A DNA stretch of 64,000 nucleotides. It comes from Nonomuraea rubra (GTDB lineage: Bacteria; Actinomycetota; Actinomycetes; Streptosporangiales; Streptosporangiaceae). Positions 55,663-64,000 of this stretch are shown here, piece after piece (positions within the stretch are counted from its first letter, which is position 1; every line of letters begins with the position of its first letter). The notes under the pieces are model-generated. The model was given only the letters and a program-made list of their open reading frames with translations. It was not told where the DNA came from and did no database searches. The DNA is taken from contig NZ_JACHMI010000001.1 in NCBI RefSeq assembly GCF_014207985.1, forward strand, positions 8,725,001 to 8,789,000, in the 5' to 3' direction. Both the position numbers and the translations under genes were made by a program.

Positions 55663-57419
55663 TGATCGCCATGATCCGATACCTGTCCGAGCTGCTCGAC
55701 GAGCGCGGGCGCCGCCACCTGCGCGTCATGCTCGCCGCCCAGGCCGGGCAGGGCGTGCTCCAGGGGCTGGGTTTTCTATTCGTGGCGCCGCTGGTGGCCG
55801 CGCTTACCAGCGCGCCGGCCGACTGGGGCCGCTTCTGGATCTGGGCGGGCGCGATCGCCGCCACGGTCGCCACCCACCACGTGCTGCTGGCCTGGAGCAC
55901 CTCCTTGGGGTACGTCGTCGGCACGGACGTGCTGACCAGCTTCCATACCCGCCTCGGCAACCACCTGGCCACGCTGCCGATCGGCTGGTTCCGCGGCGAC
56001 CGCACCGGGCCGATCGGGCGCATGCTCGGCAAGGGCACGATGGACGTCGCCAACATCCCCGCCCACCTGCTGCGCCACGTCGTCGTCGGCATCACCGCGC
56101 CCGCCACCATGATCCTGGGCAGCTTCCTGCTCGACTGGCGGATCGGCCTGGCCTTCGCCGCCGGCGCGCTGCTGTGCGCACTGGCCCTGCGCCTGCTCAT
56201 GGTCATCGTGCGGCGCAACGACGACGACTACGAGCACGACATCGGCGTCAGCGCCTCCCGCATCGTCGAGTACGCCCGCCAGCAGCCGACCCTGCGCGCC
56301 TACGGTGTGCTCGACCGGCCCGAGCTCGGCACCCTGGAGGAGTCCCTGGCCCGACAGCAGGGCTCCCAGTCACGGCTCACCATCCGGGGAGCCTGGGGGA
56401 TGATCGCGTTCTTCGGCACCCTGCAACTGGTCGTCACGGCCGTCATCGCCCTCACCGTCGGCCTGACCTTGAACGGCTCCGTCTCCCTCCCGGTGATGAT
56501 CGGCGTGCTCATCGTCACCCTGCGCATGCTCGACCCCATCTCCCAGCTCGGCGAGCTCGCCGGCACCGTGCAGGTCAACGCCGACGCCATCGGCCGCGTA
56601 CGGGACCTGCTGGCGGTGCCGCCGCTGCCCGAACCGATCACCCCCGCCGAACCGGCCGGCACCGGCATCGAGCTGCGCGGCGTGCGCTTCGGCTACGACG
56701 GCGGCCCGGCCGTCCTCGACGGCATCGATGCGACGATCCCCGCCGGCAGCTTCACCGCCGTCGTGGGCCCGTCCGGCGCGGGCAAGAGCACCCTGCTGAA
56801 ATTGCTCGGCCGCTTCTTCGACGTCACAGAAGGCACGATCCGCATCGGCGACCGGGACGTCCGCGAGCTCGGCAGCACCGGCGTCTCCCGGCTGACCGCG
56901 CAGGTCTTCCAGGACGTCTACCTGTTCGAGGGCACCATCGCCGACAACCTGCGCATGGCCGCCCCTGACGCCACCGACGCCGACCTCGACCGGGTGGCCC
57001 GCATCGCCCGCCTCGACGAGGTCGTCGAACGCCTCCCGCAGGGCTGGCACACCCGCGTCGGCGAGGCCGGCTCCACCCTGTCCGGCGGCGAGAAGCAGCG
57101 CGTCTCCATCGCCCGCGCCCTGCTCAAGGACGCCCCCATCGTGCTGCTGGACGAGGCCACCGCCGCCCTCGACCCGGCCAACGAGGCCGCCATCGCCGAC
57201 GCCATCGCCGAGCTGGCCCGCGACCGCACCGTCATCGTCGTCGCCCACCGCCTGTCCACCGTGGTCGCCGCCGACCGCATCCTCGTCCTCGACCAGGGCC
57301 GGATCACCGAGCACGGCAACCACGAGAGCCTGCTGGCCGCCGGCGGCACGTACGCGCGCTTCTGGCACGAGCGCTTGCGCGCTCGCGGCTGGCAGCTCAC
57401 CTCGGAAGGAACCTCATGA
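55662..57419 (+). CDS. Exporter-fold ABC protein (TMD-NBD), second subunit of third pair
   Basis: A 585-residue partner with GPSGAGKST, LSGGE and IVLLDEAT. The ATG shares one base with the stop of the first subunit. Its own stop overlaps the MptD-type gene by four bases, which ties the ABC pair to the ECF transporter. Both ATPase sites look intact. Confidence 0.86.
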   Translation: MIAMIRYLSELLDERGRRHLRVMLAAQAGQGVLQGLGFLFVAPLVAALTSAPADWGRFWIWAGAIAATVATHHVLLAWSTSLGYVVGTDVLTSFHTRLGNHLATLPIGWFRGDRTGPIGRMLGKGTMDVANIPAHLLRHVVVGITAPATMILGSFLLDWRIGLAFAAGALLCALALRLLMVIVRRNDDDYEHDIGVSASRIVEYARQQPTLRAYGVLDRPELGTLEESLARQQGSQSRLTIRGAWGMIAFFGTLQLVVTAVIALTVGLTLNGSVSLPVMIGVLIVTLRMLDPISQLGELAGTVQVNADAIGRVRDLLAVPPLPEPITPAEPAGTGIELRGVRFGYDGGPAVLDGIDATIPAGSFTAVVGPSGAGKSTLLKLLGRFFDVTEGTIRIGDRDVRELGSTGVSRLTAQVFQDVYLFEGTIADNLRMAAPDATDADLDRVARIARLDEVVERLPQGWHTRVGEAGSTLSGGEKQRVSIARALLKDAPIVLLDEATAALDPANEAAIADAIAELARDRTVIVVAHRLSTVVAADRILVLDQGRITEHGNHESLLAAGGTYARFWHERLRARGWQLTSEGTS

Positions 57420-58033
57420 CCACCGCCACCCCCGCCGGGCGCCGCATCGACGTGCGCATGAGCCCCAAAGACCTCATCAACATCGGCGTCTTCGGCGCCC
57501 TCTACCTCGTCGTCGTGTACGCGATCAGCATGCTCGGCTTCATCAACCCGCCCGTCATGCTCGTAGCCCTCGCCGCGAGCATCGTGGCGGGCGGCATCCC
57601 CTTCACCCTCTTCCTCACCCGGGTACGCCACGCGGGCATGGTCACCGTCTTCGGCATCATCACCGGCGGGCTGTTCCTGCTCACCGGCCATCCGCCGATC
57701 AGCTTCGCGATCACCGTCGCGTGCGCATTGCTGGCCGAGGTCGTCATTTGGGCGGGCGGCTACCGGTCGCGGCGGCTGAGCGTGCCGGCCTACGCCGTCT
57801 ACTCCGCCTGGTACGTCGGTCCCATGATGCCGCTGTTCTATGCCCGCGACGACTACTTCTCCAGCCCGTCGATGCAGATGATGGGCACCGACTACGTCAA
57901 CCAGATGCAGGCGCTGCTGTCCCCTGGCATGCTGCTCGCCTTCGACGTCTCCACCGTCGTCTTCGGCCTGCTCGGCGGACTCCTCGGGCTGCGGCTGACG
58001 CGCAAGCACTTCGCGAAGGCGGGCCTGGCGTGA
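57416..58033 (+). CDS. MptD/Trep_Strep-family ECF transporter S component
   Basis: A 205-residue, six-segment membrane protein. INIGVFGALYLVVVYAISML (about 22-41) and late FDVSTVVFGLLGGLLGL fit the MptD (Trep_Strep) family of substrate-binding S components. Followed without gaps by T and A components, so a complete dedicated ECF importer is encoded. The substrate of this branch is not known to me; the Fur-family box and neighbours suggest a metal, haem or chelate. Confidence 0.82.
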   Translation: MTTATPAGRRIDVRMSPKDLINIGVFGALYLVVVYAISMLGFINPPVMLVALAASIVAGGIPFTLFLTRVRHAGMVTVFGIITGGLFLLTGHPPISFAITVACALLAEVVIWAGGYRSRRLSVPAYAVYSAWYVGPMMPLFYARDDYFSSPSMQMMGTDYVNQMQALLSPGMLLAFDVSTVVFGLLGGLLGLRLTRKHFAKAGLA

Positions 58034-58761
58034 CCGCATCCCCGCTCACCCTTCCCGGGCAGGTCACCGCGGCTGTCCGGGTGCTGCGGCTGGACCCACG
58101 GACGAAGGTGCTGCTCGTGCTGTCGGCGAGCGCCGCCGTCATGGCGCCCGGCGGGGAGAGGTTCATCCCCGCCGCCCTCGTCCTCGGGCTGCTGCTCGCG
58201 CTCGGCGAAGGTGCCTGGATGCGCGTGGCCGCCCTGCCGCTCACCGCCGCCGTGGTCGCGGCCGTCGCCTACCTGCTGCCGATGGCCGCACCGCATCCCG
58301 CCGTGGGCGTCATCGCCACGGTCGCGGCGTATGCGCTGCGTTTCGTCGCCGTTGCGGGCATCGCGCTGCACCTGATGCGTACGACCACGCCGACCCAGCT
58401 CACCGCCGCCCTGCGGGCCGCCCGCGTGCCCCGGGCGATCACCGTCTCGGCGGCCGTGATGCTGCGCTTCCTGCCGGTGATCGTCACGGAGGCCCGCGCG
58501 GTGCACGACGCCATGCGGCTGCGCGGGATCGGCGGCTGGGGCGGCCTGCTCCGTCACCCGGTGCTGAGCATCGAGCGCTTCACCGTCCCGCTGATCGCCT
58601 CCAGCCTGCGGGTCGCCGAGGACCTGTCGGCCTCGGCGCTGCTGCGCGGGCTCGGCTCGGCCACCCGGCCCACGGCGCTGCACCCGCCGCGCCTGGGCGT
58701 CACCGATCTGGTCGCCGTGCTGGTCGCGGCGGCGCTGATCACGGTCACGGTGCTGTGGTGA
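58030..58761 (+). CDS. ECF transporter T component
   Basis: A 243-residue membrane protein of the EcfT/CbiQ family. LRLDPRTKVLLVLSAS near the N-terminus (about 20-35) is typical, as are the two coupling motifs RAARVP (about 135-140) and DAMRLRGI (about 164-171), both with the central Ala-Arg/Leu-Arg pattern that docks on the ATPases. GTG start in the S-component stop. Confidence 0.88.
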   Translation: MTASPLTLPGQVTAAVRVLRLDPRTKVLLVLSASAAVMAPGGERFIPAALVLGLLLALGEGAWMRVAALPLTAAVVAAVAYLLPMAAPHPAVGVIATVAAYALRFVAVAGIALHLMRTTTPTQLTAALRAARVPRAITVSAAVMLRFLPVIVTEARAVHDAMRLRGIGGWGGLLRHPVLSIERFTVPLIASSLRVAEDLSASALLRGLGSATRPTALHPPRLGVTDLVAVLVAAALITVTVLW

Positions 58762-60197
58762 TCAGGATCGAGAACGTGCGCTGGGCCTACGCCGGCTCCG
58801 GCGCTCCCACCCTCGACGGTCTCACGCTGCACGTGCGGCGGGGGGAGACCGTTGTGCTCTGCGGTCCCAGCGGCTCCGGCAAGAGCACCGCGCTCCGGCT
58901 CATGAACGGCCTCATTCCCCACTTCCACGAGGGCCGGCTCGAAGGCACCGCGGACCTTGACGGCCAAGCCATCGCCGACCTGCCACTCGACCAGCTCGGC
59001 CGCCGCACCGGCACCGTGCTCCAGCACCCCCGCCGCCAGTTCTTCACCGACCAGACCGAGACCGAGCTGGCCTTCGCCCTGGAGAACTTCGGCGAACCGA
59101 CGCACGCGATCAGGGAACGCGTCACCACCGTCATCGGCGAACACGGCCTGAACGACTTCACCGGCCGCCGGCTCCAGGATCTCTCCGGCGGCCAGCAGCA
59201 ACAGGTCGCCTGCGCCGCCGCGGCCACCCACCACCCCGCCCTACTGCTGTTCGACGAACCCACCAGCAATCTCTCGGCCGCCGCGATCGAACGCTTCACC
59301 GCCACGCTGGCTCGCCTGCGCGCCGGTGGGGCCACCATCGTGATCGCCGAGCATCGGCTCCACTTCCTGCACGGCCTCGCCGACCGGGTCATCGCCATGC
59401 GCGACGGCCGCATCGAGACCGAATGGACCGGCGCGGAGTTCGCCACCCTCGACGACGCCACCCTGCGGGCGGAAGGGCTGCGCAGCCTCACCCCACCCGC
59501 CCGCCCGGCTCCCGCTCCGGCGGACGCGCGCGGCCCGAGCATCGATCGCGCAACCGAACCGGCCACACCTCCCACCACCGGCCTGACGCTGCGCAGCCTA
59601 CGCTGCGCCTTCCGCGGGCACCGCGTGCTCGACATCGAGCACGCGCACCTGCGCGCCGGCACGATCACGGCCATCACCGGCCCGAACGGCGCCGGCAAGA
59701 GCACCCTCGCCCGCATCATCACCGGCCTGCAACGCCACGAAGGCGAGGTGCTCCTGAACGGGCGGCGGCTCAGCCGCACGCAACGGCAGCGGGCGTGCGC
59801 CTACGTCATGCAGGACGTCCAGCGGCAGCTCTTCACCGACAGCGTCGAGGCCGAACTCCGGCTCGGCGCCTCCCGGGACAACGAGCACGACGCCCGCTCC
59901 CGCGCACTCCTGCGAGACCTCGACCTGGAAGCCTTCACCGATCGGCACCCGCTCTCGCTGTCCGGTGGGCAGCAGCAGCGTCTGGTCGTGGCCGCGGCCC
60001 GGCTCAGCGGCCGCCGGATCGTCGTATTCGACGAGCCCAGCTCCGGCGTGGACCGCCGGCACCTGCGCTCCATCACGCAGGTCATGCGCGACCTCGCAGC
60101 GGGCGGCGCCGTCGTCATCCTGATCAGCCACGACGACGAGCTCCTCGCTCACGCCGCCGACCAGGAGTTGTGCCTGCGCCCAGCTGAACTCCCCTGA
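58758..60197 (+). CDS. ECF transporter A component, two fused ATPase domains
   Basis: A 479-residue protein with two ATPase domains, equivalent to EcfA and EcfA' in one chain. Domain 1: GPSGSGKST (about 35), LSGGQ, LLFDEPTSNLS. Domain 2: GPNGAGKST (about 312), LSGGQ, VVFDEPSSGVD. GTG at 58758 overlaps the T-component stop; a GTG one codon earlier is equally possible. Drives the S-T complex. Confidence 0.9.
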   Translation: MIRIENVRWAYAGSGAPTLDGLTLHVRRGETVVLCGPSGSGKSTALRLMNGLIPHFHEGRLEGTADLDGQAIADLPLDQLGRRTGTVLQHPRRQFFTDQTETELAFALENFGEPTHAIRERVTTVIGEHGLNDFTGRRLQDLSGGQQQQVACAAAATHHPALLLFDEPTSNLSAAAIERFTATLARLRAGGATIVIAEHRLHFLHGLADRVIAMRDGRIETEWTGAEFATLDDATLRAEGLRSLTPPARPAPAPADARGPSIDRATEPATPPTTGLTLRSLRCAFRGHRVLDIEHAHLRAGTITAITGPNGAGKSTLARIITGLQRHEGEVLLNGRRLSRTQRQRACAYVMQDVQRQLFTDSVEAELRLGASRDNEHDARSRALLRDLDLEAFTDRHPLSLSGGQQQRLVVAAARLSGRRIVVFDEPSSGVDRRHLRSITQVMRDLAAGGAVVILISHDDELLAHAADQELCLRPAELP

Positions 60198-60234
60198 AGC
60201 CCACATCCCGGCCCCTTCCATACGGAGATTCCCC

Positions 60235-61038
60235 ATGACATCCGTCGGCATCGGCGCCGTCTTCGACAGCGCCGCCACCCACTACGCCGAGATCTCACCC
60301 CTGCTGTGGAACCCGATCGGCGAGGCCACCGTCGCGACCGCCGCGATCGGAGCAGGTGAACGGGTGCTAGACGTGTGCTGCGGTACGGGCGCCTCGGCCA
60401 TCCCGGCCGCGCGGGCCGCCGGGCCGCACGGCCACGTGGACGCCATCGACCTCGCCGCAGGACTCCTCGCTCACGGCCGCCGCCGCGCCTCATCTGCGGG
60501 GCTGGGGAACGTGCGCTTCGTCCAAGCCGACGCGACCACGTGGCAGGACCAGCCCTACGACGTGGTGCAGTGCGTCCACGGCGTCTTCTTCCTGCCGGAC
60601 ATGGACACCTCCGTCACCCGGCTGACCGGCCTGCTGCGGCCCGGCGGACGACTGGTCATCACCACCTGGGCCCAGGGCGCCATGGAGAACTTCGGCCAGC
60701 TGTTCGCCGAAGCCGTCGCACACGTACGGCAAGCCCCGGTGGCTCCCCCCACCAGCAGGCAGGCGGCGTCCACAATCGACACCGAGGAGGATCTGCACAC
60801 CTGGCTCACCGCCCGCGGGCTGACGAAGGTCACCGTGACCCGCTTTCCCCTGCGCATCCCCTTGGACACCGCACTCGCCTGGCAGGTGGTGCTCGGCAGC
60901 GGCTTCCGCGGCATGCTCACCGGCCTGGAGGAACCCGCCGTCGAGCAGGTACGCGCTGCCTTCGGACGCCTCCTGCGCGAGCGGGGGATGACCGAGCTGG
61001 ATGCCACGTCCCTCATCGGAGCCGGAACGCGCCCGTGA
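60235..61038 (+). CDS. SAM-dependent methyltransferase (UbiE-like)
   Basis: A 267-residue class I methyltransferase with motif I VLDVCCGTGASAIPAARAAG (about 43-62), DAIDLA and GLLRPGGRLVITTW. GGAG lies before the ATG. It sits between an ECF importer and a FecCD importer and is coupled to the latter by GTGA. Genes like this occur inside metal-uptake operons and may modify an incoming chelate or a metallophore precursor. The substrate is unknown. Confidence 0.82.
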   Translation: MTSVGIGAVFDSAATHYAEISPLLWNPIGEATVATAAIGAGERVLDVCCGTGASAIPAARAAGPHGHVDAIDLAAGLLAHGRRRASSAGLGNVRFVQADATTWQDQPYDVVQCVHGVFFLPDMDTSVTRLTGLLRPGGRLVITTWAQGAMENFGQLFAEAVAHVRQAPVAPPTSRQAASTIDTEEDLHTWLTARGLTKVTVTRFPLRIPLDTALAWQVVLGSGFRGMLTGLEEPAVEQVRAAFGRLLRERGMTELDATSLIGAGTRP

Positions 61039-62105
61039 TCGACGGCACCACCAGATCACAGCCCGCTGGAGCCACGCAGACGGGTCGGCCCGGGCGGAGA
61101 ACGACCGCCATGCTGGGCGGGCTGGTCGCGCTGCTCATCGTGGTGAGCGTGGCGGCCATCTCGCTCGGACCCGTCCCGGTCCCGCCGGGCAACGTCGCGG
61201 CGGTCCTGGCAGCGCACCTCGGCCTGCCCCTGGGCGAGGTGCCGGCGCAGAACGCCCTCGTGGTCGACCAGATCCGGCTGCCGAGAATCCTGGTGGCGGC
61301 GCTGGTCGGAGCCGCTCTGGGAGTGGCAGGCGCGGTCATGCAGGCGCTGTTCGGCAACCCGCTGGCCGAACCCGGCGTGACCGGCGTGTCGGCGGGCGCG
61401 GCCGTGGGCGCGGTGCTGGCCATCACCTCCGGCGCGGCCGGAACCCTCGTACTCCCGGCCGCCGCGTTCGCCGGCGCGCTGCTCACCGTGGCCGCGATCT
61501 ACGCGATCGGGGCGTTCAGCCGCAGCCGCGGCCTGGCCACCGTGCTGCTGGTCGGGATCGCGCTCAACGCGCTGCTCGGCGCCGTGGTATCCGCGCTGGT
61601 GGCCAACGCGCCCGACGAGCAGTCGCTGCGCGGGATCGTCTTCTGGCTGCAGGGCGACCTGGACGCCCGCACCTGGGAACATGTCGGCCTCGCACTGGGA
61701 CCGGTCGTCATCGGCGTAGCGGCGACGCTGGTGTTCTCCCGCGACCTGAACGTCCTGCTGCTCGGCGACGACGCCGCCCGCACCAGCGGCGTGGACGCGG
61801 CACGCACCCGGCACGTCCTGCTGGTTCTGGCGTCCCTGCTGACCGGGGTGGCGGTGTCGGTGAGCGGAGTGATCGGCTTCGTCGGCCTGGTGGCCCCGCA
61901 CGTGATCCGGCTGACCGCCGGTCCGGACCATCGGCTGCTGCTGCCGGCGAGCGCGCTGCTCGGGGCGGTGTTCCTGGTGCTGGCCGACACAGCGGCGCGG
62001 ATGCTGCTGGCGCCGGTGACGCTGCAGACCGGCGTGGTCACCGCGTTCGTCGGCGCGCCGGTGTTCCTGCTGCTCGTGCTCTGGTCCCGCCGGAGGGCAC
62101 TGTGA
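61035..62105 (+). CDS. FecCD-family ABC importer permease
   Basis: A 356-residue permease with LPRILVAALVGAALGVAGAVMQ (about 79-100), NPLAEPGVTGVSAGAA and FVGLVAPHVIRLTAGPDHR. The NPLAEPGVTGVSAGAA form is that of haem- and Fe-siderophore permeases (HmuU/FhuB-like). Starts in the methyltransferase stop; stop overlaps the ATPase start. Confidence 0.92.
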   Translation: MIDGTTRSQPAGATQTGRPGRRTTAMLGGLVALLIVVSVAAISLGPVPVPPGNVAAVLAAHLGLPLGEVPAQNALVVDQIRLPRILVAALVGAALGVAGAVMQALFGNPLAEPGVTGVSAGAAVGAVLAITSGAAGTLVLPAAAFAGALLTVAAIYAIGAFSRSRGLATVLLVGIALNALLGAVVSALVANAPDEQSLRGIVFWLQGDLDARTWEHVGLALGPVVIGVAATLVFSRDLNVLLLGDDAARTSGVDAARTRHVLLVLASLLTGVAVSVSGVIGFVGLVAPHVIRLTAGPDHRLLLPASALLGAVFLVLADTAARMLLAPVTLQTGVVTAFVGAPVFLLLVLWSRRRAL

Positions 62106-62875
62106 TCACGATCGACGGCCTGCGGGTCGAACTGGACCGGGCGGTGATCCTCGACGGCGTCGCGCTGACCGTGCCCGCCGGCCGCATGGTGGGCCTCGTC
62201 GGCCCCAACGGCGCCGGCAAGTCCACCCTGCTGCGCACGATCGCCGGGCTGCACCGCCCCAGCCGCGGCCGGGTGCTGGTAGACGGCCGCCCGGTGCACG
62301 CCCGGCGGCCCCGGGAGCTCGCCCGCATGATCGCCTACCTGCCCCAGGACACGGCGCTGTCGTTCCCCTTCACCGCCTACCAGGTGACGCTCATGGGCCG
62401 GCACCCGCACGTGGGCCGCTTCGCCATGGAAAGCGCGGCCGACCACCGCGAGGCCGAGCGGGCCATGGCCGCCACCGGCACCACTCATCTGGCCGGGCGA
62501 AGCGTGGCCACGCTCTCGGGCGGGGAGCGCCAGCTCGTGCTCCTGGCCAAGGCGATCGCCCAGGACTCCCCCGTGCTGCTGGCCGACGAGCCGGTCTCCG
62601 CCCTGGACCTGCGCCACCAGCTCGACGTCCTGCGGCTGCTGCGCGCCTGTGCCGACGCCGGCCGGACGGTGCTGGTCGTGCTGCACGACCTCAACCTCGC
62701 CGCCCGCTACTGCACCGAGCTGGCCCTGCTGGCCGGCGGCCGCGTCGTCGCCGACGGCGAGCCGGCGCGCGTTCTCACCCCCGGACACCTGGCCGACGCC
62801 TACGGGGTGCGCGCGGTGGTACGCCCCGACGACCTCACCGGATCCCTCACCGTAACCACTCTGGAGAATCAGTGA
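62102..62875 (+). CDS. FecE/HmuV-type ABC importer ATPase
   Basis: A 257-residue ATPase with GPNGAGKST (about 33-41), LSGGE, Walker B VLLADEP and LHDLN. VTLMGRHPHVGRFA near residue 100-113 resembles haem-importer ATPases. Start and stop both overlap their neighbours. Confidence 0.92.
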   Translation: MITIDGLRVELDRAVILDGVALTVPAGRMVGLVGPNGAGKSTLLRTIAGLHRPSRGRVLVDGRPVHARRPRELARMIAYLPQDTALSFPFTAYQVTLMGRHPHVGRFAMESAADHREAERAMAATGTTHLAGRSVATLSGGERQLVLLAKAIAQDSPVLLADEPVSALDLRHQLDVLRLLRACADAGRTVLVVLHDLNLAARYCTELALLAGGRVVADGEPARVLTPGHLADAYGVRAVVRPDDLTGSLTVTTLENQ

Positions 62876-63861
62876 ACCGCATCCTCATCCGGCTCGGCGC
62901 CGCCGTGCTCGGACTCAGCCTTCTCACCGCCTGCGCCCAGGAACCCGCCGCCGCCCCGGCCCCACAACGGGCGGGAACCGCGTCCTATCCACGCACGGTC
63001 CAGGTGCCCGGCGAGCCCGCACAGCAAGTGACGATCCCGGCCCAGCCCAAGCGGATCGCCGCCCTGTCGGCGGACGCAGCCGAGGCCGCCCTGGAGCTGG
63101 CCGGCGCCGGACGGCTCATCGCCGTCCCCGCCTCGGCCGCCAACGCGTCGCTGTCCAGCCACGCCAAGGAGATGGCCACCGTCGCGACCAAGCTGCCCCC
63201 GGGCACCGATCCCGACCCCGAACAGATCATCTCCCTCAACCCCGACCTCATCCTCATCACCACCAGGCACGGCGGCGAGCGGGACGCCCAGGCCACGCTC
63301 GCCCAGGCCGGCATCCCCATGATCGCCATCGGCAACAACTGGGGCACCCTGGAGGAGGTCAAGCAGAACCTGACCATGCTCGGCACGGCTCTCGGCGCCG
63401 AGGCCAAGGCCGGCGAGCTGATCGCCGAGCTCGACCGACGCGCCGCCGGCGTGGCAGAGAAGCTCGGCGACCCGACCAGCAGGCCCAGCGTGGCGATCCT
63501 GTCCAACCAGGCCGGCCGCCCCTTCATCAACGCCGCCGACGTGCTCACCTCCGACCTGGTCAAACGTGCCGGCGGGGACCTGGTGGCCGAGCGGATCGGC
63601 CTGCGCGCCACCGCGCCGGTCACCGCCGAGCAGCTCATCGCCGCCAAGCCGGACGCCATCCTGCTGATCGACGTCACCGGCAAGGGCCAGGCCTCTTTCG
63701 CGAGCGTCATGAGCAACCCGGCCGTGGCCGAACTGGCCGCCGTCCGCGACGGCCGGGTCAAGCTGATGCCGGCGCGGATCTCGTACGGAACCGGCAGCGT
63801 GCACATCGCCGACGGGCTGGAGGAGATCGCCCGCTGGCTGCACCCCGAGGCGATGCGATGA
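62872..63861 (+). CDS. Metal chelate/haem-type binding lipoprotein
   Basis: A 329-residue class III binding protein with lipobox LLTAC (Cys about 21). VTIPAQPKRIAALSADAAEAALELAG near the mature N-terminus is the typical start of the fold. Unlike the other lipoproteins here it lacks the second conserved cysteine pair, so it may belong to a different ligand class. GTG start in the ATPase stop. Confidence 0.9.
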   Translation: MNRILIRLGAAVLGLSLLTACAQEPAAAPAPQRAGTASYPRTVQVPGEPAQQVTIPAQPKRIAALSADAAEAALELAGAGRLIAVPASAANASLSSHAKEMATVATKLPPGTDPDPEQIISLNPDLILITTRHGGERDAQATLAQAGIPMIAIGNNWGTLEEVKQNLTMLGTALGAEAKAGELIAELDRRAAGVAEKLGDPTSRPSVAILSNQAGRPFINAADVLTSDLVKRAGGDLVAERIGLRATAPVTAEQLIAAKPDAILLIDVTGKGQASFASVMSNPAVAELAAVRDGRVKLMPARISYGTGSVHIADGLEEIARWLHPEAMR

Positions 63862-64000
63862 ACCGGACGGCGGCGCCCGCACGGCGGCTCGACCTGCCGG
63901 TGAGGTCTCACGTCCTGGCGGCGGTGGGGTGCGGCTGGCTCGTCGCGGTGGGTCTGTGCGTGTGTTACCTGGGCGTCGGCCGGCTCATCGATGACGTCAC
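63858..64000 (+). CDS. N-terminus of a membrane protein, probable second FecCD permease (cut by window edge)
   Basis: Only 47 codons are visible. The ATG overlaps the binding-protein stop. A basic N-terminus (RTAAPARRLDLPVRSH) leads into a first hydrophobic segment (VLAAVGCGWLVAVGLCVCYL). Length and position fit a second FecCD permease, giving a heterodimeric importer with the 61035 product, but the characteristic motifs lie beyond the window. Confidence 0.6.
   Translation, partial: MNRTAAPARRLDLPVRSHVLAAVGCGWLVAVGLCVCYLGVGRLIDDV

Overview
The window is high-GC actinomycete DNA: strong third-codon GC bias, many GTG starts, and long runs of genes joined by ATGA/GTGA stop-start overlaps. The gene families suggest a filamentous Streptosporangiales-like organism (Nonomuraea or a relative), but no rRNA or marker gene is present to prove this. 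There are no rRNA, tRNA, CRISPR or intact IS genes. Almost the whole window concerns transition-metal handling. It holds seven metal- or metallophore-type import systems, three exporter-fold ABC pairs, one ECF importer, copper efflux and chaperone genes, and two YcaO (RiPP cyclodehydratase) loci.

Region 1 (1-8811) is the end of a YcaO locus cut by the window edge: YcaO C-terminus, LLM-type oxidoreductase, two near-duplicate binding lipoproteins, FecCD permease, ATPase and an exporter-fold ABC pair, closed by a strong terminator. Region 2 (8812-11847) is loosely packed with small genes (DUF2188, a Cys-pair protein, a frameshifted remnant, a fasciclin lipoprotein, DUF4383). Region 3 (11970-17264) is a copper-type block: PepSY membrane protein, CopD/CtaG-like protein, His/Met-rich membrane proteins, a Cys-rich mini-protein and a CopZ-like chaperone. 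Region 4 (17307-22720) is an overlapping operon of DJ-1/isonitrile-hydratase-like protein, binding protein, permease, ATPase and GlxA-type regulator, with a second, exported DJ-1 protein divergent from it. Region 5 (22725-32122) holds a Cu-type P-ATPase, a Nik/Opp-type importer, an ECF sigma factor and two more His/Met-rich membrane proteins.

Region 6 (32378-50885) is the most interesting part. An importer (ATPase, permease, binding protein) diverges from an exporter-fold ABC pair. The pair is followed by a 29-codon ORF with an excellent ribosome binding site, a perfect 13-bp stem-loop, an E1-YcaO fusion, a SAM methyltransferase and a CmoA-like protein. Facing these are a TauD-like oxygenase and an EntS-like MFS exporter, then two further FecCD importers. 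I read this as a candidate RiPP metallophore system: a His-, Ser- and Thr-containing peptide is cyclised and tailored, exported, and re-imported loaded with metal. No NRPS, PKS or NIS siderophore synthetase is visible to account for so many importers.

Region 7 (51013-53542) is a DUF318 permease with two TIGR03943-type partners. Region 8 (53859-64000) starts at a near-canonical Fur-family box and runs through an exporter-fold pair, an MptD-type ECF transporter, a methyltransferase and another FecCD system that leaves the window. Several intergenic gaps carry Fur/Zur-like dyads (45003, 50890, 53859, with a weaker one at 35679), which fits control by metal starvation.
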